A stretch of DNA of 64,000 nt from Desulfoluna limicola (GTDB lineage: Bacteria; Desulfobacterota; Desulfobacteria; Desulfobacterales; Desulfolunaceae), in assembly GCF_021654575.1 (NCBI RefSeq), contig NZ_AP024488.1:3929501-3993500 (forward strand). The letters are read 5' to 3'. A program made the position numbers and the translations under genes. The notes below the pieces were generated by a model, which ran no database searches, had not been told where the DNA came from, and worked only from the letters and a program-made list of their open reading frames with translations. Below, piece after piece: positions 11,601-19,883 of this stretch (its first letter is position 1; each line of letters opens with the position of its first letter).

Positions 11601-11884
11601 GGGAATACGTTCTTCAACCCCTCATTCAGAGGGCCGCACTGGCCTGGCTCAGCGCTGCTTCCTGCCTCTCCATACCCACGTCCATGGATCTTAACACCAT
11701 AGAAGGTCAAATCACCGGGGACCCGGAAAGCCTTCAGCTGGTCAAGGCCCTCCATCGACTCCACACCGAGAACAAAGCCCCCCACCATGCTGCATCTCTT
11801 CTCAGGAAATACAGGAAAAAGCTAACCGGACAAGGTATGCAACAACATGATGTCGAGCCTCTCCTGGAAGAAATCTGGTGTTGA
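8651..11884 (+). CDS. MalT/SARP-like STAND transcriptional regulator with BTAD domain
   Basis: 1,077 residues. Residues 47-55 form a Walker A loop (GQAGQGKST) and about 131-144 a Walker B strand ending in FDD, within a lead-in (LPPAVGRKSHLVRNRL) like that of MalT-family STAND ATPases. A long helical, TPR-like middle (about 350-800) follows. Residues about 825-905 look like an OmpR-type winged helix (TASQQRLLALLLSRHDGTLSVDEIQTLFWPE in part), followed by a bacterial transcriptional activator (BTAD) helical domain to the end. This puts the DNA-binding domain near the C terminus and fused to BTAD, unlike MalT (LuxR helix-turn-helix). The start is GTG at 8651 after a G-rich stretch; an ATG at 8666 is an alternative. 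The inducer and target are unknown; the coupled surface-protein genes just upstream are a possible target. Confidence 0.85.
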   Translation: MTYEQMEHANGYLPPAVGRKSHLVRNRLMGTLIRAQNSGHRLFLIEGQAGQGKSTLAAQFISERAPQYLWYPIVEHNRDPAWFIQSLIQQLKQSINGFSAPFLEEMVAKGEIVSLDCHAYGERLAQAMKGHPPVALVFDDLHHLEMASPSVAFLKGFFGQRVPQRTLILLSRYPLTDLLFDGRQPVGSTRMSGDTLAMTRGEIADCLTTLFQLTPTRSMVAHLHTLTQGWVMGVLAQAQSLHNAGDSATLRKKPGAEIKAFLDQELIESFPQELLPLLTDLSWCDTIPMELARVLSGRNDICTLFTHLVRHNFFTRFTGDKGQKAVLHHHLQHCLRERSKALKSEGELQDLFTTMAQWYETHGKPEDAARFYLNAGNHDEVERLIRERGLALCSAGRLETLRRSIGRMPEEAIKERGWLACNYGISLMEVNPPGAFEYLKAAEACFLEKEDALGLLIARVQQIYYHSWVDALFNEGKPLLEPVHSALRELEHGLEDQIRLKALYCLACGYTFFEGNLTLASLCSEQALALALKKGYDNAACEIRIIRVYIHCIKGDWRRFNLEIESLVPLLSSPRVSSYNRFIGWLTLLKTLLIEGDTDNYRYYRELTPHIIQNDMIYKEVAAPFFHIWDMDAALSEGNADLAERIASEAHTQVHAVGNPHMQSQLLHYQAFTLAMQHEPHQVPAICQEALRQRSESGSPFFTALTMLVTGAALTHSGNLGKAEPLLLEALRLFESMNEPYEQAAVLAHLCHLYGTSARHSLATSYTARWLGLMKHKRYRHHFSWPSAMLAAILDRAVAQGIEVETAKDIARTKLQRGYTAKGTPVLLLSISSFGCFSIAMDNRVVISQKDLTASQQRLLALLLSRHDGTLSVDEIQTLFWPEASPQKGRASLDTMVSRLKKTLKKAVAPNSPSDFLSVKKEKLILSNVIVDAWQFTDLAEEGLQLFRAKAFWQATNRFRTAFSLVRGPYLAGFADDGTSHEQREYVLQPLIQRAALAWLSAASCLSIPTSMDLNTIEGQITGDPESLQLVKALHRLHTENKAPHHAASLLRKYRKKLTGQGMQQHDVEPLLEEIWC

Positions 11885-12137
11885 GCCAGCACCATGTATC
11901 AGTCAAAAAGGGACATCACCTATCGTGCTGACTGCCTCAGAGATTTAACGTCGAAACAAACCCACCCCAGTCGCCAGTTGTGGGGCCGACTCGTGCCTGT
12001 CTGTCAGAGTTTTGTCAGGTACCGCTGATACAATCGGCAACGCTTGGGCCATGAGGAGTTGCGGCACCCGGGCAAAAGCTGTAAAACATTAAATTAAAAA
12101 CGCATACTCAACACAAACTCATCACAATGGGGGCTCC

Positions 12138-13016
12138 ATGAAACGATTCACGCACGTTTTAAGTCTTGCGGCAATTCTTCTGTTTGTAACGGCGGTCTCC
12201 GGTCTCTGTGAAAACGGTCAGGCCGTCTACGACCGCTACAAGCAGACGGAAAAAAAGATGGAAAAAGCCCTGGTGAACATCGTCATGACCCTCACCATGG
12301 AGGGGGAGGGCAACATCACCGACACAACCATCTACATCAAAGGCAAAAAACGCCGCATGGAAGCGACGGTAAAAAAGAGCAGCAACCCCATGATGGGAAA
12401 ACCAGGGGATAAAACCATCATGATTGATGACGGGGTGACCAGCACCATTTTCTCCCCCCAGTTCGGTAAAATGAGTTCACCGTCCCAAGCCGCAGATGAC
12501 ATGGATGAGCCCCCCCAATCCGTGGAATACATGGGGAAAGAGTCCGTGGAAGGACTGAAATGCCACAAGATCAACGTGGCAGGCTCTTACGGCGAGCAGG
12601 AGACCTTGTGGATCTCCGTAACGGGGGATGCCCTCGTCAAAGCAGAGAGCACAAATGACGGAGAAAAAACGGTCACCGTCAACAGCAACTTTAAAGAGAT
12701 ACATGGATTTCTTCTCCCCCAAGCCACAAAGACCTATGAAGATGGCGCCCTTTCCGGCACCGCCACTGTCACCAAAATCAAAACAGGTGCAAAACTAAAG
12801 GACAGCCTCTTTGACCCCGAAAAGGTTGAAGGCTATGAAAACGCCTCCGCTGCTCCGGCCGCTCCCCAGTTCTCGGGTCAAACCCAGGTGATGGGCCAGA
12901 TGATGATGATGGGCATGGAGATCGAGCGCCTCAACCGCGAAGGAAAGACCGAAGAGGCCGCAGCCCTTCAAAAGCAGCTGGAAGCCATGGCCGCAGGGAT
13001 GGGGGCTCAACAGTAG
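12138..13016 (+). CDS. LolA-fold periplasmic protein (outer-membrane lipoprotein-sorting-like)
   Basis: 292 residues with a Sec signal peptide (Lys-Arg, then LAAILLFVTAVSG, cleavage probably near GLC or EN). The mature part has the look of a LolA/LolB-like beta sheet: alternating beta strands such as the TIYIKGKKRRMEA strand, a 'shield' of Met-rich and polar strands, and a YMGKESVEGLKCHKI strand seen in COG2834 and DUF4412 proteins. The C-terminal 45 residues are a Met-rich stretch and a charged helix. Family members bind lipid or lipoprotein acyl chains in the periplasm; the exact ligand is unknown. The start follows a GGGGG run 4-5 bases upstream. It stands alone between the regulator and the chemoreceptor. 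Confidence 0.7.
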   Translation: MKRFTHVLSLAAILLFVTAVSGLCENGQAVYDRYKQTEKKMEKALVNIVMTLTMEGEGNITDTTIYIKGKKRRMEATVKKSSNPMMGKPGDKTIMIDDGVTSTIFSPQFGKMSSPSQAADDMDEPPQSVEYMGKESVEGLKCHKINVAGSYGEQETLWISVTGDALVKAESTNDGEKTVTVNSNFKEIHGFLLPQATKTYEDGALSGTATVTKIKTGAKLKDSLFDPEKVEGYENASAAPAAPQFSGQTQVMGQMMMMGMEIERLNREGKTEEAAALQKQLEAMAAGMGAQQ

Positions 13017-13032
13017 GCGCTTCAACATACTC

Positions 13033-13059
13033 AAGGAGCCCTCCTCGAAAGGGCTCCTT
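13033..13059 (+). terminator. Hairpin after the LolA-like gene
   Basis: AAGGAGCCC pairs with GGGCTCCTT across a 9-base loop, 17 bases after the stop. There is no T run behind it, so it may be a weak or factor-assisted terminator or a transcript-stabilising hairpin. The rest of the 312-base gap to the chemoreceptor is A/T-rich and probably holds its promoter. Confidence 0.5.
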
Positions 13060-13328
13060 ATGACGAAGCATCCCACCGCCTTTCCCCTTCGCCCCTCTCT
13101 CCGTGACCGTTTCATTCCCAATGCCTACATAAAATACCATACAAGCCCTGCTTCATGCCCCTTCCACGTCTTCAATGAGCAGACATCAATGTCAGTGTAT
13201 GTTGAGTGATTTGAGCGCGCAGATTATATTCTTAAATATTACATAAAAATCATCCTAAACTTTCGTCTTCTATCAACCGATATTTATGAATGCAACCCCA
13301 TCACTCAAATCAAACGGGAGTTTTTCGG

Positions 13329-15395
13329 ATGTTTAAAAATATGAAACTTCGAGGCAAGCTGATCCTTGCCATCTCCACCATCGCCTTCCTCTCCTACCTT
13401 ATCACCATCACCACGGTAACCTTAAAAGTACGAAGCAGCGCTCGTGACGGGGCTATCGCTCAGGGCCGGGAAATGGCGGCCCGTTACAGTGCAGTCATCT
13501 CCGGTAAATTCGATGGTGCCATTGATATCACCCGGACCCTGGCCAAATCCATGGAAGCGTTCAAACGCTCCGATAGCTTCACCCCACGAGAGACCATGAA
13601 TGAAATCATGAAGGCCGTCCTGGAAAAGAACCCAGGCATCTTCGCCGTGTGGACAGCTTGGGAGCCTGATGCTCTGGATGGCTTGGATGTCGCCAATGAA
13701 AACAAAAAAGGCCATGATCAGACCGGCCGTTTTGTCCCGTACTGGCACCGTACCGGCGACAAGATTGATGTGGAGCCCCTTACAGACTATGACAAGGAGG
13801 GGGCCGGGGACTATTACCTCATCCCCCAGCGTACCGGCAGCGAGATTCTCACCCCCCCCTATTTTTATCGTGTGGACGGAGAAAAAGAGCTTATCCTCAG
13901 CATCTGCGTTCCCATTCGACATGAGGGGGCCGTCGTAGGGGTTGCCGGGGTGGACCTCAAACTATCTGAATTATATGACCAGATCAAAGACCTCGCCCCC
14001 TTTGGCAGCGGCTACACCTCCGTCATCGCCAACAACGGTACCTACGTGGCCCATCAGCTGAACCAGGAGAAACACGGCAAGGACACCGGCGATTCCCAAA
14101 ACTGGACAAATGCCAAGGCAGCCATCAAAGAAGGAAACGCCTTCGAGTTTGAAGCGGTCTCCCGGGAGTTGGACACAGAAATCATACGCATCTTCGCCCC
14201 CATCCCCTTTACGGGCCAGGAGAAACCCTGGTCCTTTCTCGTCAACATCCCCGTCAATCAGGTGATGGCTGAAGCCAATGCTATCGGCTGGCTCATCGTG
14301 GGCATCGGTGTGGCCGCCTTTCTCCTGCTCACCGCCGTGGTGATCTGGGTCGCTGGCACCATCGCCAAGCCCCTGCGACAAAGCGCCTCCCTCCTCGAAG
14401 AGATTGCCAAAGGAGACGGGGACCTCACCCAGCGCCTGGAAGTTCACGGAAACGACGAAGTAGGTGAGCTCTCCGGGTGGTTCAACACCTTCATGGGGGA
14501 CCTGCAGACCATTATCGGAGACGTAAAAGGGAATGCGAGCTCCGTGGATGCATCATCCGGCGAGCTCCTCACCATCTCCTCCGGCCTCTCCTCCTCCTCT
14601 GAGGAGACCCACAGCCTGGCGGCCCAGGTGGGTGAAGAGGCGGGCCGCATGGCCATGAACCTGGCCACCATCGCCTCGGCCATGGAACAGTCCACAACCA
14701 ACATCAACACCGTCGCCGCTTCGGCTGAAGAGATGACCGCCACCATCGGCGAAATTGCCGCCAACTCGGAAAACGCCCGTTCCGTATCCGACGGGGCTCT
14801 CTCCGATGCCATGGAGACAGCAGAGCTGATGAACAGCCTTGGGGATGCGGTGGATGACATCGGCAAGGTGACCAACACCATCACCGAGATCTCCGAACAG
14901 ACCAACCTCCTGGCCTTAAACGCCACCATCGAAGCGGCCCGCGCAGGGGATGCCGGCAAAGGGTTTGCCGTGGTGGCCAACGAGATCAAGGACCTGGCCC
15001 GCCAGACCGCCGAGGCCACCCTCGATATCCGCGGAAACATCGAAAGCGTCCAGGAGAAAACCAACGTCTCTGTGGAAAAGATCAACGCCATTTTAGGGGT
15101 CATCAAGAACGTTAACGATATCGTCTCGGGCATCGCAGCCGCTGTGGAAGAGCAGTCTGCCGCCACCAGCGAGATCTCCACCAACATCGGCCAGGCCTCG
15201 GCCGGTATCGGCGAGGTCAACCACAACGTCGGCCAGTGCTCCAACGCCGCTGACGCCATCAACCGAGACATGGAAAACGTCAACAACGCCTCCCAAAACA
15301 TCTCCGAAGGAAGCCATCAGGTCGAAGAGAGTGCCCGGGAACTCAAGGCCATGGCCGAGGCCCTGAACGGGCTGGTGGGACGGTTCAGGATTTAG
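13329..15395 (+). CDS. Methyl-accepting chemotaxis protein with dCache sensor
   Basis: 688 residues from ATG 13329, chosen because GGGAG lies 8 bases upstream and the N terminus then begins just before the first membrane helix. Layout: TM1 about residues 10-30; a large periplasmic dCache-type sensor (about 35-315); TM2 about 321-346; HAMP about 346-400; and a long cytoplasmic helical hairpin with the conserved tip EISEQTNLLALNATIEAARAG near residues 520-540. The cytoplasmic part signals to CheA/CheW. No ligand motif is certain. No che genes adjoin it, although a CheD-HDOD fusion lies at 53.8 kb. Repeat unit A starts 4 bases after the stop. Confidence 0.95.
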   Translation: MFKNMKLRGKLILAISTIAFLSYLITITTVTLKVRSSARDGAIAQGREMAARYSAVISGKFDGAIDITRTLAKSMEAFKRSDSFTPRETMNEIMKAVLEKNPGIFAVWTAWEPDALDGLDVANENKKGHDQTGRFVPYWHRTGDKIDVEPLTDYDKEGAGDYYLIPQRTGSEILTPPYFYRVDGEKELILSICVPIRHEGAVVGVAGVDLKLSELYDQIKDLAPFGSGYTSVIANNGTYVAHQLNQEKHGKDTGDSQNWTNAKAAIKEGNAFEFEAVSRELDTEIIRIFAPIPFTGQEKPWSFLVNIPVNQVMAEANAIGWLIVGIGVAAFLLLTAVVIWVAGTIAKPLRQSASLLEEIAKGDGDLTQRLEVHGNDEVGELSGWFNTFMGDLQTIIGDVKGNASSVDASSGELLTISSGLSSSSEETHSLAAQVGEEAGRMAMNLATIASAMEQSTTNINTVAASAEEMTATIGEIAANSENARSVSDGALSDAMETAELMNSLGDAVDDIGKVTNTITEISEQTNLLALNATIEAARAGDAGKGFAVVANEIKDLARQTAEATLDIRGNIESVQEKTNVSVEKINAILGVIKNVNDIVSGIAAAVEEQSAATSEISTNIGQASAGIGEVNHNVGQCSNAADAINRDMENVNNASQNISEGSHQVEESARELKAMAEALNGLVGRFRI

Positions 15396-15399
15396 AACA

Positions 15400-15500
15400 G
15401 CCTCCGGCGGCGAGGGGTGCCACCTCGCAAGCGGGTTCGCGAATGCTCCCGCCCCTCGTTCCTCGGGTCCTTCACATTCGCTGATGGGCAGCGCCCGTGG
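15400..15500 (+). repeat. Intergenic repeat, unit A (forward)
   Basis: Starts GCCTCCGGCGGC 4 bases after the chemoreceptor stop. Contains the small hairpin region (CGAGGGGTGCCACCTCG), then the long hairpin with arms GCGAATG (15439-15445) and CATTCGC (15475-15481) around the conserved loop CCCCTCGTTCCTCGGG, then a third short hairpin (GGGC-AGC-GCCC). An inverted partner lies at 15940-16018. Confidence 0.9.
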
Positions 15501-15659
15501 CCAGGGCCGACGAGCCATAAACGGTGTCGCAGGTCCTGTATGGGCACACGGGGTTTCTGACGTTGAATTGATGGCCCTTTGCCACATGACCGCCACAGGC
15601 CACCATGGTTAAAGGGTCCGGGCTGAAGTGTCCGGACAACGGAAACAGATTCCCAAAAA

Positions 15660-15702
15660 CACAAAAGCCCGCAGGGTCACTCCCTGCGGGCTTTTGTGTT
15701 TT
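15660..15702 (+). terminator. Strong intrinsic terminator, bidirectional
   Basis: ACAAAAGCCCGCAGGG and CCCTGCGGGCTTTTGT pair across a short loop, flanked by an A run on the left and TTTT on the right, so it can stop transcription from both convergent genes. Confidence 0.9.
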
Positions 15703-15939
15703 CATATCATCACCATACTATAACCCGGCGGTTGAATGCATGATTCTCGAGGGGCGTTATCGCCCTTAAACATCAGTCACCTCAACCTCCTGACATTTCG
15801 TGCAGTGGGTTGCCGGGGTCATAAAACGCACCGTCATGGTTCCCTTGAAACGTCAGCCCACCCGGGCAGCCAAGGAGACGAAACCGGGGAATAGTCATGG
15901 CGGAAAAAATAAAACAGGCCTCTTATCAAGAATGGTCAC

Positions 15940-16018
15940 AATGCCCCGCCCTCCGAGCGAAGCGACCTTCACGCATTCGCCATTGGGTTTCGAGGTGCCC
16001 CACCTCGCCGCCGGAGGC
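15940..16018 (-). repeat. Intergenic repeat, unit A (inverted, partly degenerate)
   Basis: Ends with CGAGGTGCCCCACCTCG followed by CCGCCGGAGGC, the inverse of the end at 15400. The arm GCATTCGC is present at 15973-15980 but the conserved loop upstream is eroded. It sits 48 bases from the stop of the minus-strand sensor kinase, so each of the two convergent genes has an element end facing its 3' end. Confidence 0.75.
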
Positions 16019-16066
16019 AATCCATACGGTCATTCCCGGTGTGTTCCAACTCAGGGCACTCAAAAA

Positions 16067-18703
16067 TCAGCTTTCCAGCACCCGATGGATCTCCGTGGAG
16101 AGGGCCTCCATGGTAAAGGGTTTCTGAATGAACCCGCGGCACCCTGATTCGAGCATCTTTTCGGCGCGCCCTTCCAGGCTGTAGCCGCTGCAGAGGATCA
16201 CCGGCACATCGGGGTCGATCTTTTTCATGGCCTGATAGGCGATATCTCCTCCGGCGTCCGGCATGACGATATCGAGAAGCACCAGATCAATGATGTTCGC
16301 ATGTTCCCGGAACATGGAGACGCACTGGCTGCTGTTTTCCGCTTCCAGGCACTGGTAGCCAAGCCTTTTAAGCATCGTCTTCACCACGTCCCGGATTTCC
16401 GGTTCGTCGTCCACCACCAGAACCGTGCCTTCGCCGCCCTTGATGGGAGAGGATGACACCTCCTCTCCCCACTGGGCCTTGTCCGTGGCGGGCAGGTGGA
16501 TCATAAAGCAAGCGCCACTGCCCTTTTCGCTGGTCACCGTGATGGCGCCCTTGTGATTTTTCACGATGCCGTAGGCAGACGCCAGGCCGAGCCCGGTGCC
16601 CCGCCCCATCTCCCGTGTGGTGAAAAAGGGGTCAAAGATCTTGCTCTGGGTGTTCTTGTCCATCCCCACCCCGGTATCGGAGACCGCCACCCTGACGTAA
16701 GCCCCGGGTCTCAGGTTAAAAGCGGCCGAGAGTTCCGCATCCAGATCGGTAATGTCCGTATCAATACGGATCTTGCCTCCGTCGGGCATGGCGTGGGAGG
16801 CGTTGAGGTAGAGGTTCAGCAGCACCTGCTCCATCTGGGTTCGATCGATCTCCACATTGGGGAGCCCATGGGCCAGGTTCTCAGAAATCATGATGCCCTT
16901 GCGGGTCCTCCCGAACATGGAGAGGCTGCTTTTGACGAGGGTGTTCACACTTTCAGGCCGAACATGGTAACGCCCCCCCCGGGCAAAGCCCAGAAGCTGA
17001 CTGGTAAGGGCGGAACCACTGGCCACGAGTTCCTCGATTTTTCCCCCGCGCTTGTGGACCACATCGCCCGGAGTGGAGAGGCTCATAATCAGGGAGATAT
17101 TGCCCTGGACCGCCATGAGAAGGTTGTTGATGTCATGGGCGATACCACCGGCCAGGGTGCCGATGGCCTCAAGTTTCTGGGCCTGAAGAAGGTGCTGAAA
17201 CAGGCGGTCCTTCTCCTCTTCCACCCGGCGCCTCTCATCGAGTTCCCCCTGTAGCTTGCTGTGCATCATGGCATTGTTCAAGGCAATGGAGGCCAACTCC
17301 CCGAAACGGATCAGGACCCCCATGGCCGTCTCGTCTACCTGAAAGTCGTCCCCAAATTGGGCAAGGCCCAGGACCCCTCCCACGTTACCGGCCAGGCGGA
17401 TGGGCACGGCCACCGAGGCCCCGAGGTTATCCAGGCCAGGATGTCCCTTCACCCGCCCATCCCAGGTTTTGTAGTCCGCAACATACAGGGGTTTGTCAAG
17501 TTCCCACACACGACCCACCATCCCTTCCCCGACACGGGTGGGCAGCCTTGCAACATCATTGAAAGGTCCGGACGTCACAATGGGGTACAGCTGGTTTGTC
17601 GACTCCCTGTATTCAAAATAGAAACCACTCTCCATCGCCATGAGGCGACCGGCTCTCTTGAGAAGAATCTCCAGAAGCTCGTTGAACTCCATGTGACGCA
17701 TCAGGTCCAGGGTGGTTTCATGGAGGGCCTCCATCAACGAGTTTTTTACCCGCAGCCTCTCTTCGGCCTCTTTCTTTTCGGCTATCTCCCGCAGCAGGGC
17801 CCGGTTGGCTTTCCGCAAGGCACTGGTGCGCTGGGTTACATTCTGCTCCAGGTTGAGCCGATGAGCCTCCAGCTGCTGCCAGTTCTCCACAAGCATCCCG
17901 CTGAGTGCCCCGAAGGAGAGGGAGAGTTCACGGATCTCCGTGGTGGTGGAGCCTTCAGAAATCGCCAGGGTGTCCATACTCCCCAGCAGTTCCCCGATGG
18001 ACTCCTTCTCCGCCCGCTGCCTCAGTGACAAGAGCTTCTGGTTGAGTTTTCCCAAAGGGGCGATACTGATGCGAATCAAAACCAGAAGGCCCAGAATCAC
18101 GGTCAAAAGAATCGCACCTCCACCGGCAAGGACATCGGTGGCGCTCTTTCGAATATTCGCCGTCAGCTCCCGCTTCGAGTACCCGACCCTCAAGCACCCG
18201 ATGGGATTTCCGATATAACTCACCGTCATGCAGGTATCAAACACATTCTCGCCTTGAACCCCACGGGTCTTCTCTTTGTAAACGACGGTGTCAGGAAGGC
18301 CCCTCTCTCGGACCGTGAACTCATCGGAACGGTAACGGACAGAGGCGTCCGCCTGGGAAGAGGGGGCAACACCATTTGGCTGCCAGGTGCCAACGCTCTC
18401 CATGTCTGAAGAGAGCAGAATGCGGCCATCCTTATCGTGGATGGCATAATACAACATCCCCCCGTTGTACTGCATGGCTATATCCAGCGTAATCTGAATC
18501 GTGCGCCAGTTCGAGTTGGATATGTTGTGACTGATACGACGGGACAGGTACCGCGCATCCCGCTCCATCAACCTGTATGTGGACTCGGTGAGCCGCTTTT
18601 TCTGGGAAAGGGTCACCACCCCTGAACTGACCAGAACCACCGCGACAATGAGCACACTCACCACTGTCAGAAGCTTGGTCTGCAACCGCATATGAAACGA
18701 CAT
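16067..18703 (-). CDS. Hybrid sensor histidine kinase (GAF, HisKA, HATPase, receiver)
   Basis: 878 residues. TM1 about 10-30; periplasmic stretch; TM2 about 193-215; coiled coil; a GAF domain about 325-475; HisKA with the phospho-acceptor His523 in GGIAHDINN; an HATPase domain with the N box NLYLNASHAM and the glycine boxes DTGVGM and GRGTGLGL; and a C-terminal receiver with DDE near its start and the likely phospho-acceptor Asp811 in LLDIVMPD. AGGAG lies 4-5 bases upstream of ATG. Only 9 bases separate it from the exported protein encoded upstream, whose stop overlaps the ribosome binding site, so they are almost certainly one operon. No separate response regulator is adjacent. The signal is unknown. 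Confidence 0.93.
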   Translation of the reverse strand: MSFHMRLQTKLLTVVSVLIVAVVLVSSGVVTLSQKKRLTESTYRLMERDARYLSRRISHNISNSNWRTIQITLDIAMQYNGGMLYYAIHDKDGRILLSSDMESVGTWQPNGVAPSSQADASVRYRSDEFTVRERGLPDTVVYKEKTRGVQGENVFDTCMTVSYIGNPIGCLRVGYSKRELTANIRKSATDVLAGGGAILLTVILGLLVLIRISIAPLGKLNQKLLSLRQRAEKESIGELLGSMDTLAISEGSTTTEIRELSLSFGALSGMLVENWQQLEAHRLNLEQNVTQRTSALRKANRALLREIAEKKEAEERLRVKNSLMEALHETTLDLMRHMEFNELLEILLKRAGRLMAMESGFYFEYRESTNQLYPIVTSGPFNDVARLPTRVGEGMVGRVWELDKPLYVADYKTWDGRVKGHPGLDNLGASVAVPIRLAGNVGGVLGLAQFGDDFQVDETAMGVLIRFGELASIALNNAMMHSKLQGELDERRRVEEEKDRLFQHLLQAQKLEAIGTLAGGIAHDINNLLMAVQGNISLIMSLSTPGDVVHKRGGKIEELVASGSALTSQLLGFARGGRYHVRPESVNTLVKSSLSMFGRTRKGIMISENLAHGLPNVEIDRTQMEQVLLNLYLNASHAMPDGGKIRIDTDITDLDAELSAAFNLRPGAYVRVAVSDTGVGMDKNTQSKIFDPFFTTREMGRGTGLGLASAYGIVKNHKGAITVTSEKGSGACFMIHLPATDKAQWGEEVSSSPIKGGEGTVLVVDDEPEIRDVVKTMLKRLGYQCLEAENSSQCVSMFREHANIIDLVLLDIVMPDAGGDIAYQAMKKIDPDVPVILCSGYSLEGRAEKMLESGCRGFIQKPFTMEALSTEIHRVLES

Positions 18704-18712
18704 AACCGGCTC

Positions 18713-19627
18713 CTAATCAATGGATATTTCGTTTAAAAAAAAGAGGGAGGCTGTCTCCGGGGCGATGCCTTCCAGCGCAGCGCAGGTCATCACAGGAAAG
18801 TAGACGGAAAAAGGCCCCCCCATGGAAGGATGAATCGCCTCATCATTGATCCGGTAGACAAGGAGCACCTCGCAGGAGAGAAGGGGGTCCACCGGCAGGG
18901 TGATGGGCCGACCAGAAAAAGGGGTCAGGGTCATTGTTTTTCCGGAGAGATCTTCACCGGTAAAAAGCGCCCCAAGCTTAAGTCCCGTCACCCGTGACGG
19001 CTGAACGAGCTTGGGAAGATCCCAGCGATACCCGGCTGGAATGGAGAGATACAAAGCCCTCTTTACCGGAAGCAGGGCATCCAGGTCGGCAGGGGTATAC
19101 CGACGCATGTTCCCATCCACACGAACCGTGATGCCTGGGTTCTCATAGTAGTCGGGGATCAGCGTCTCCACATACCAACAGTAGGCGCTCAAGTGCATGT
19201 TCAGATCGGGTGGAAAGAGAAGCTTCAAAGGCCCCCCGCGATAGTCGGTGAGGGGCTGGCCCTCCCTCTCCGAGACAATCACCACCTGGGGGTTTGCCGC
19301 CAGCTTTGCAGGGATATACACCGCATACTGATCCCGACCGATGACGGTCACCCCCTGCATGGGCCCGACGCCTGCCCGATCCAGGAAACGCTGAAGGGGC
19401 ACCCCCGTGTACCGGGAAGGGCCTCCCGACCCAAAATTGGGGTCCACCGACAAAATGCTCACCGCATCGCCGGCCATCGCACGCCATGGGATCTCCGTGG
19501 GGAAGGCCCCCTGCCTGGGCCCCATGACAGTGACCACCCGGGAGTTATCGACATCAAATGCAAGGAGGGGGTCATGACAAACAATCAGTGATAAGAAAAA
19601 CAAAAGAGCTATGTATACCAGTCGCAA
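18713..19627 (-). CDS. Exported protein with molybdopterin-oxidoreductase-like fold, probable sensor partner
   Basis: 304 residues with an N-terminal signal sequence (LVYIALLFFLSLIVC, cleavage near AFD; VC could also suggest a lipobox but the surrounding residues fit poorly). The centre resembles the oxidoreductase molybdopterin-binding domain of sulfite oxidase/YedY-like proteins: YTGVPLQRFLDRAGV, then the VTVIGRDQYAVYIP strand, then EREGQPLTDYRGGPLKLLFPPD. I do not see the conserved Cys that ligates Mo in active enzymes, so binding without catalysis is more likely. It is the first gene of an operon with the sensor kinase (9-base gap), which suggests that it detects a periplasmic ligand for that kinase. 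Confidence 0.65.
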   Translation of the reverse strand: MRLVYIALLFFLSLIVCHDPLLAFDVDNSRVVTVMGPRQGAFPTEIPWRAMAGDAVSILSVDPNFGSGGPSRYTGVPLQRFLDRAGVGPMQGVTVIGRDQYAVYIPAKLAANPQVVIVSEREGQPLTDYRGGPLKLLFPPDLNMHLSAYCWYVETLIPDYYENPGITVRVDGNMRRYTPADLDALLPVKRALYLSIPAGYRWDLPKLVQPSRVTGLKLGALFTGEDLSGKTMTLTPFSGRPITLPVDPLLSCEVLLVYRINDEAIHPSMGGPFSVYFPVMTCAALEGIAPETASLFFLNEISID

Positions 19628-19883
19628 AGTCCACCACCCACTGTGTTTACTTTAACAATCAAACCATCATTAATTTTCAGTAGAAAAACACACCTAAAAA
19701 AAGTATCGGCCGCCATGGGTAAATGATTAAATTCTATTCTTGATACCACCCAAAAAAGAAAGGCATCCTGTCACGGGTCCCGCCATTGACCCACCGGCAG
19801 AAGCGGGGTAGGATTGCTCCTCAGCCATGGCCCATACCGCCTCGCGACTGACACGATAGAATAACACCCAAGGACACGTAACA

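Larger units (their letters stand above)
15396..16066. other. Convergent intergenic region, chemoreceptor to sensor kinase
   Basis: 671 bases. Holds unit A at 15400-15500, a strong bidirectional terminator at 15660-15702 and an inverted unit A end at 15940-16018. Between them, about 15500-15640 looks on the minus strand like a short degenerate reading frame (ending near PVCPYRTC); part of this, around 15535-15570, resembles 21798-21820. I see no intact gene. Confidence 0.6.

Noticed and set aside
15400..16018. A CRISPR array from the repeated GCCTCCGGCGGC strings.
   Set aside because: The copies are dispersed across 55 kb, inverted, with no regular spacers and no cas genes.
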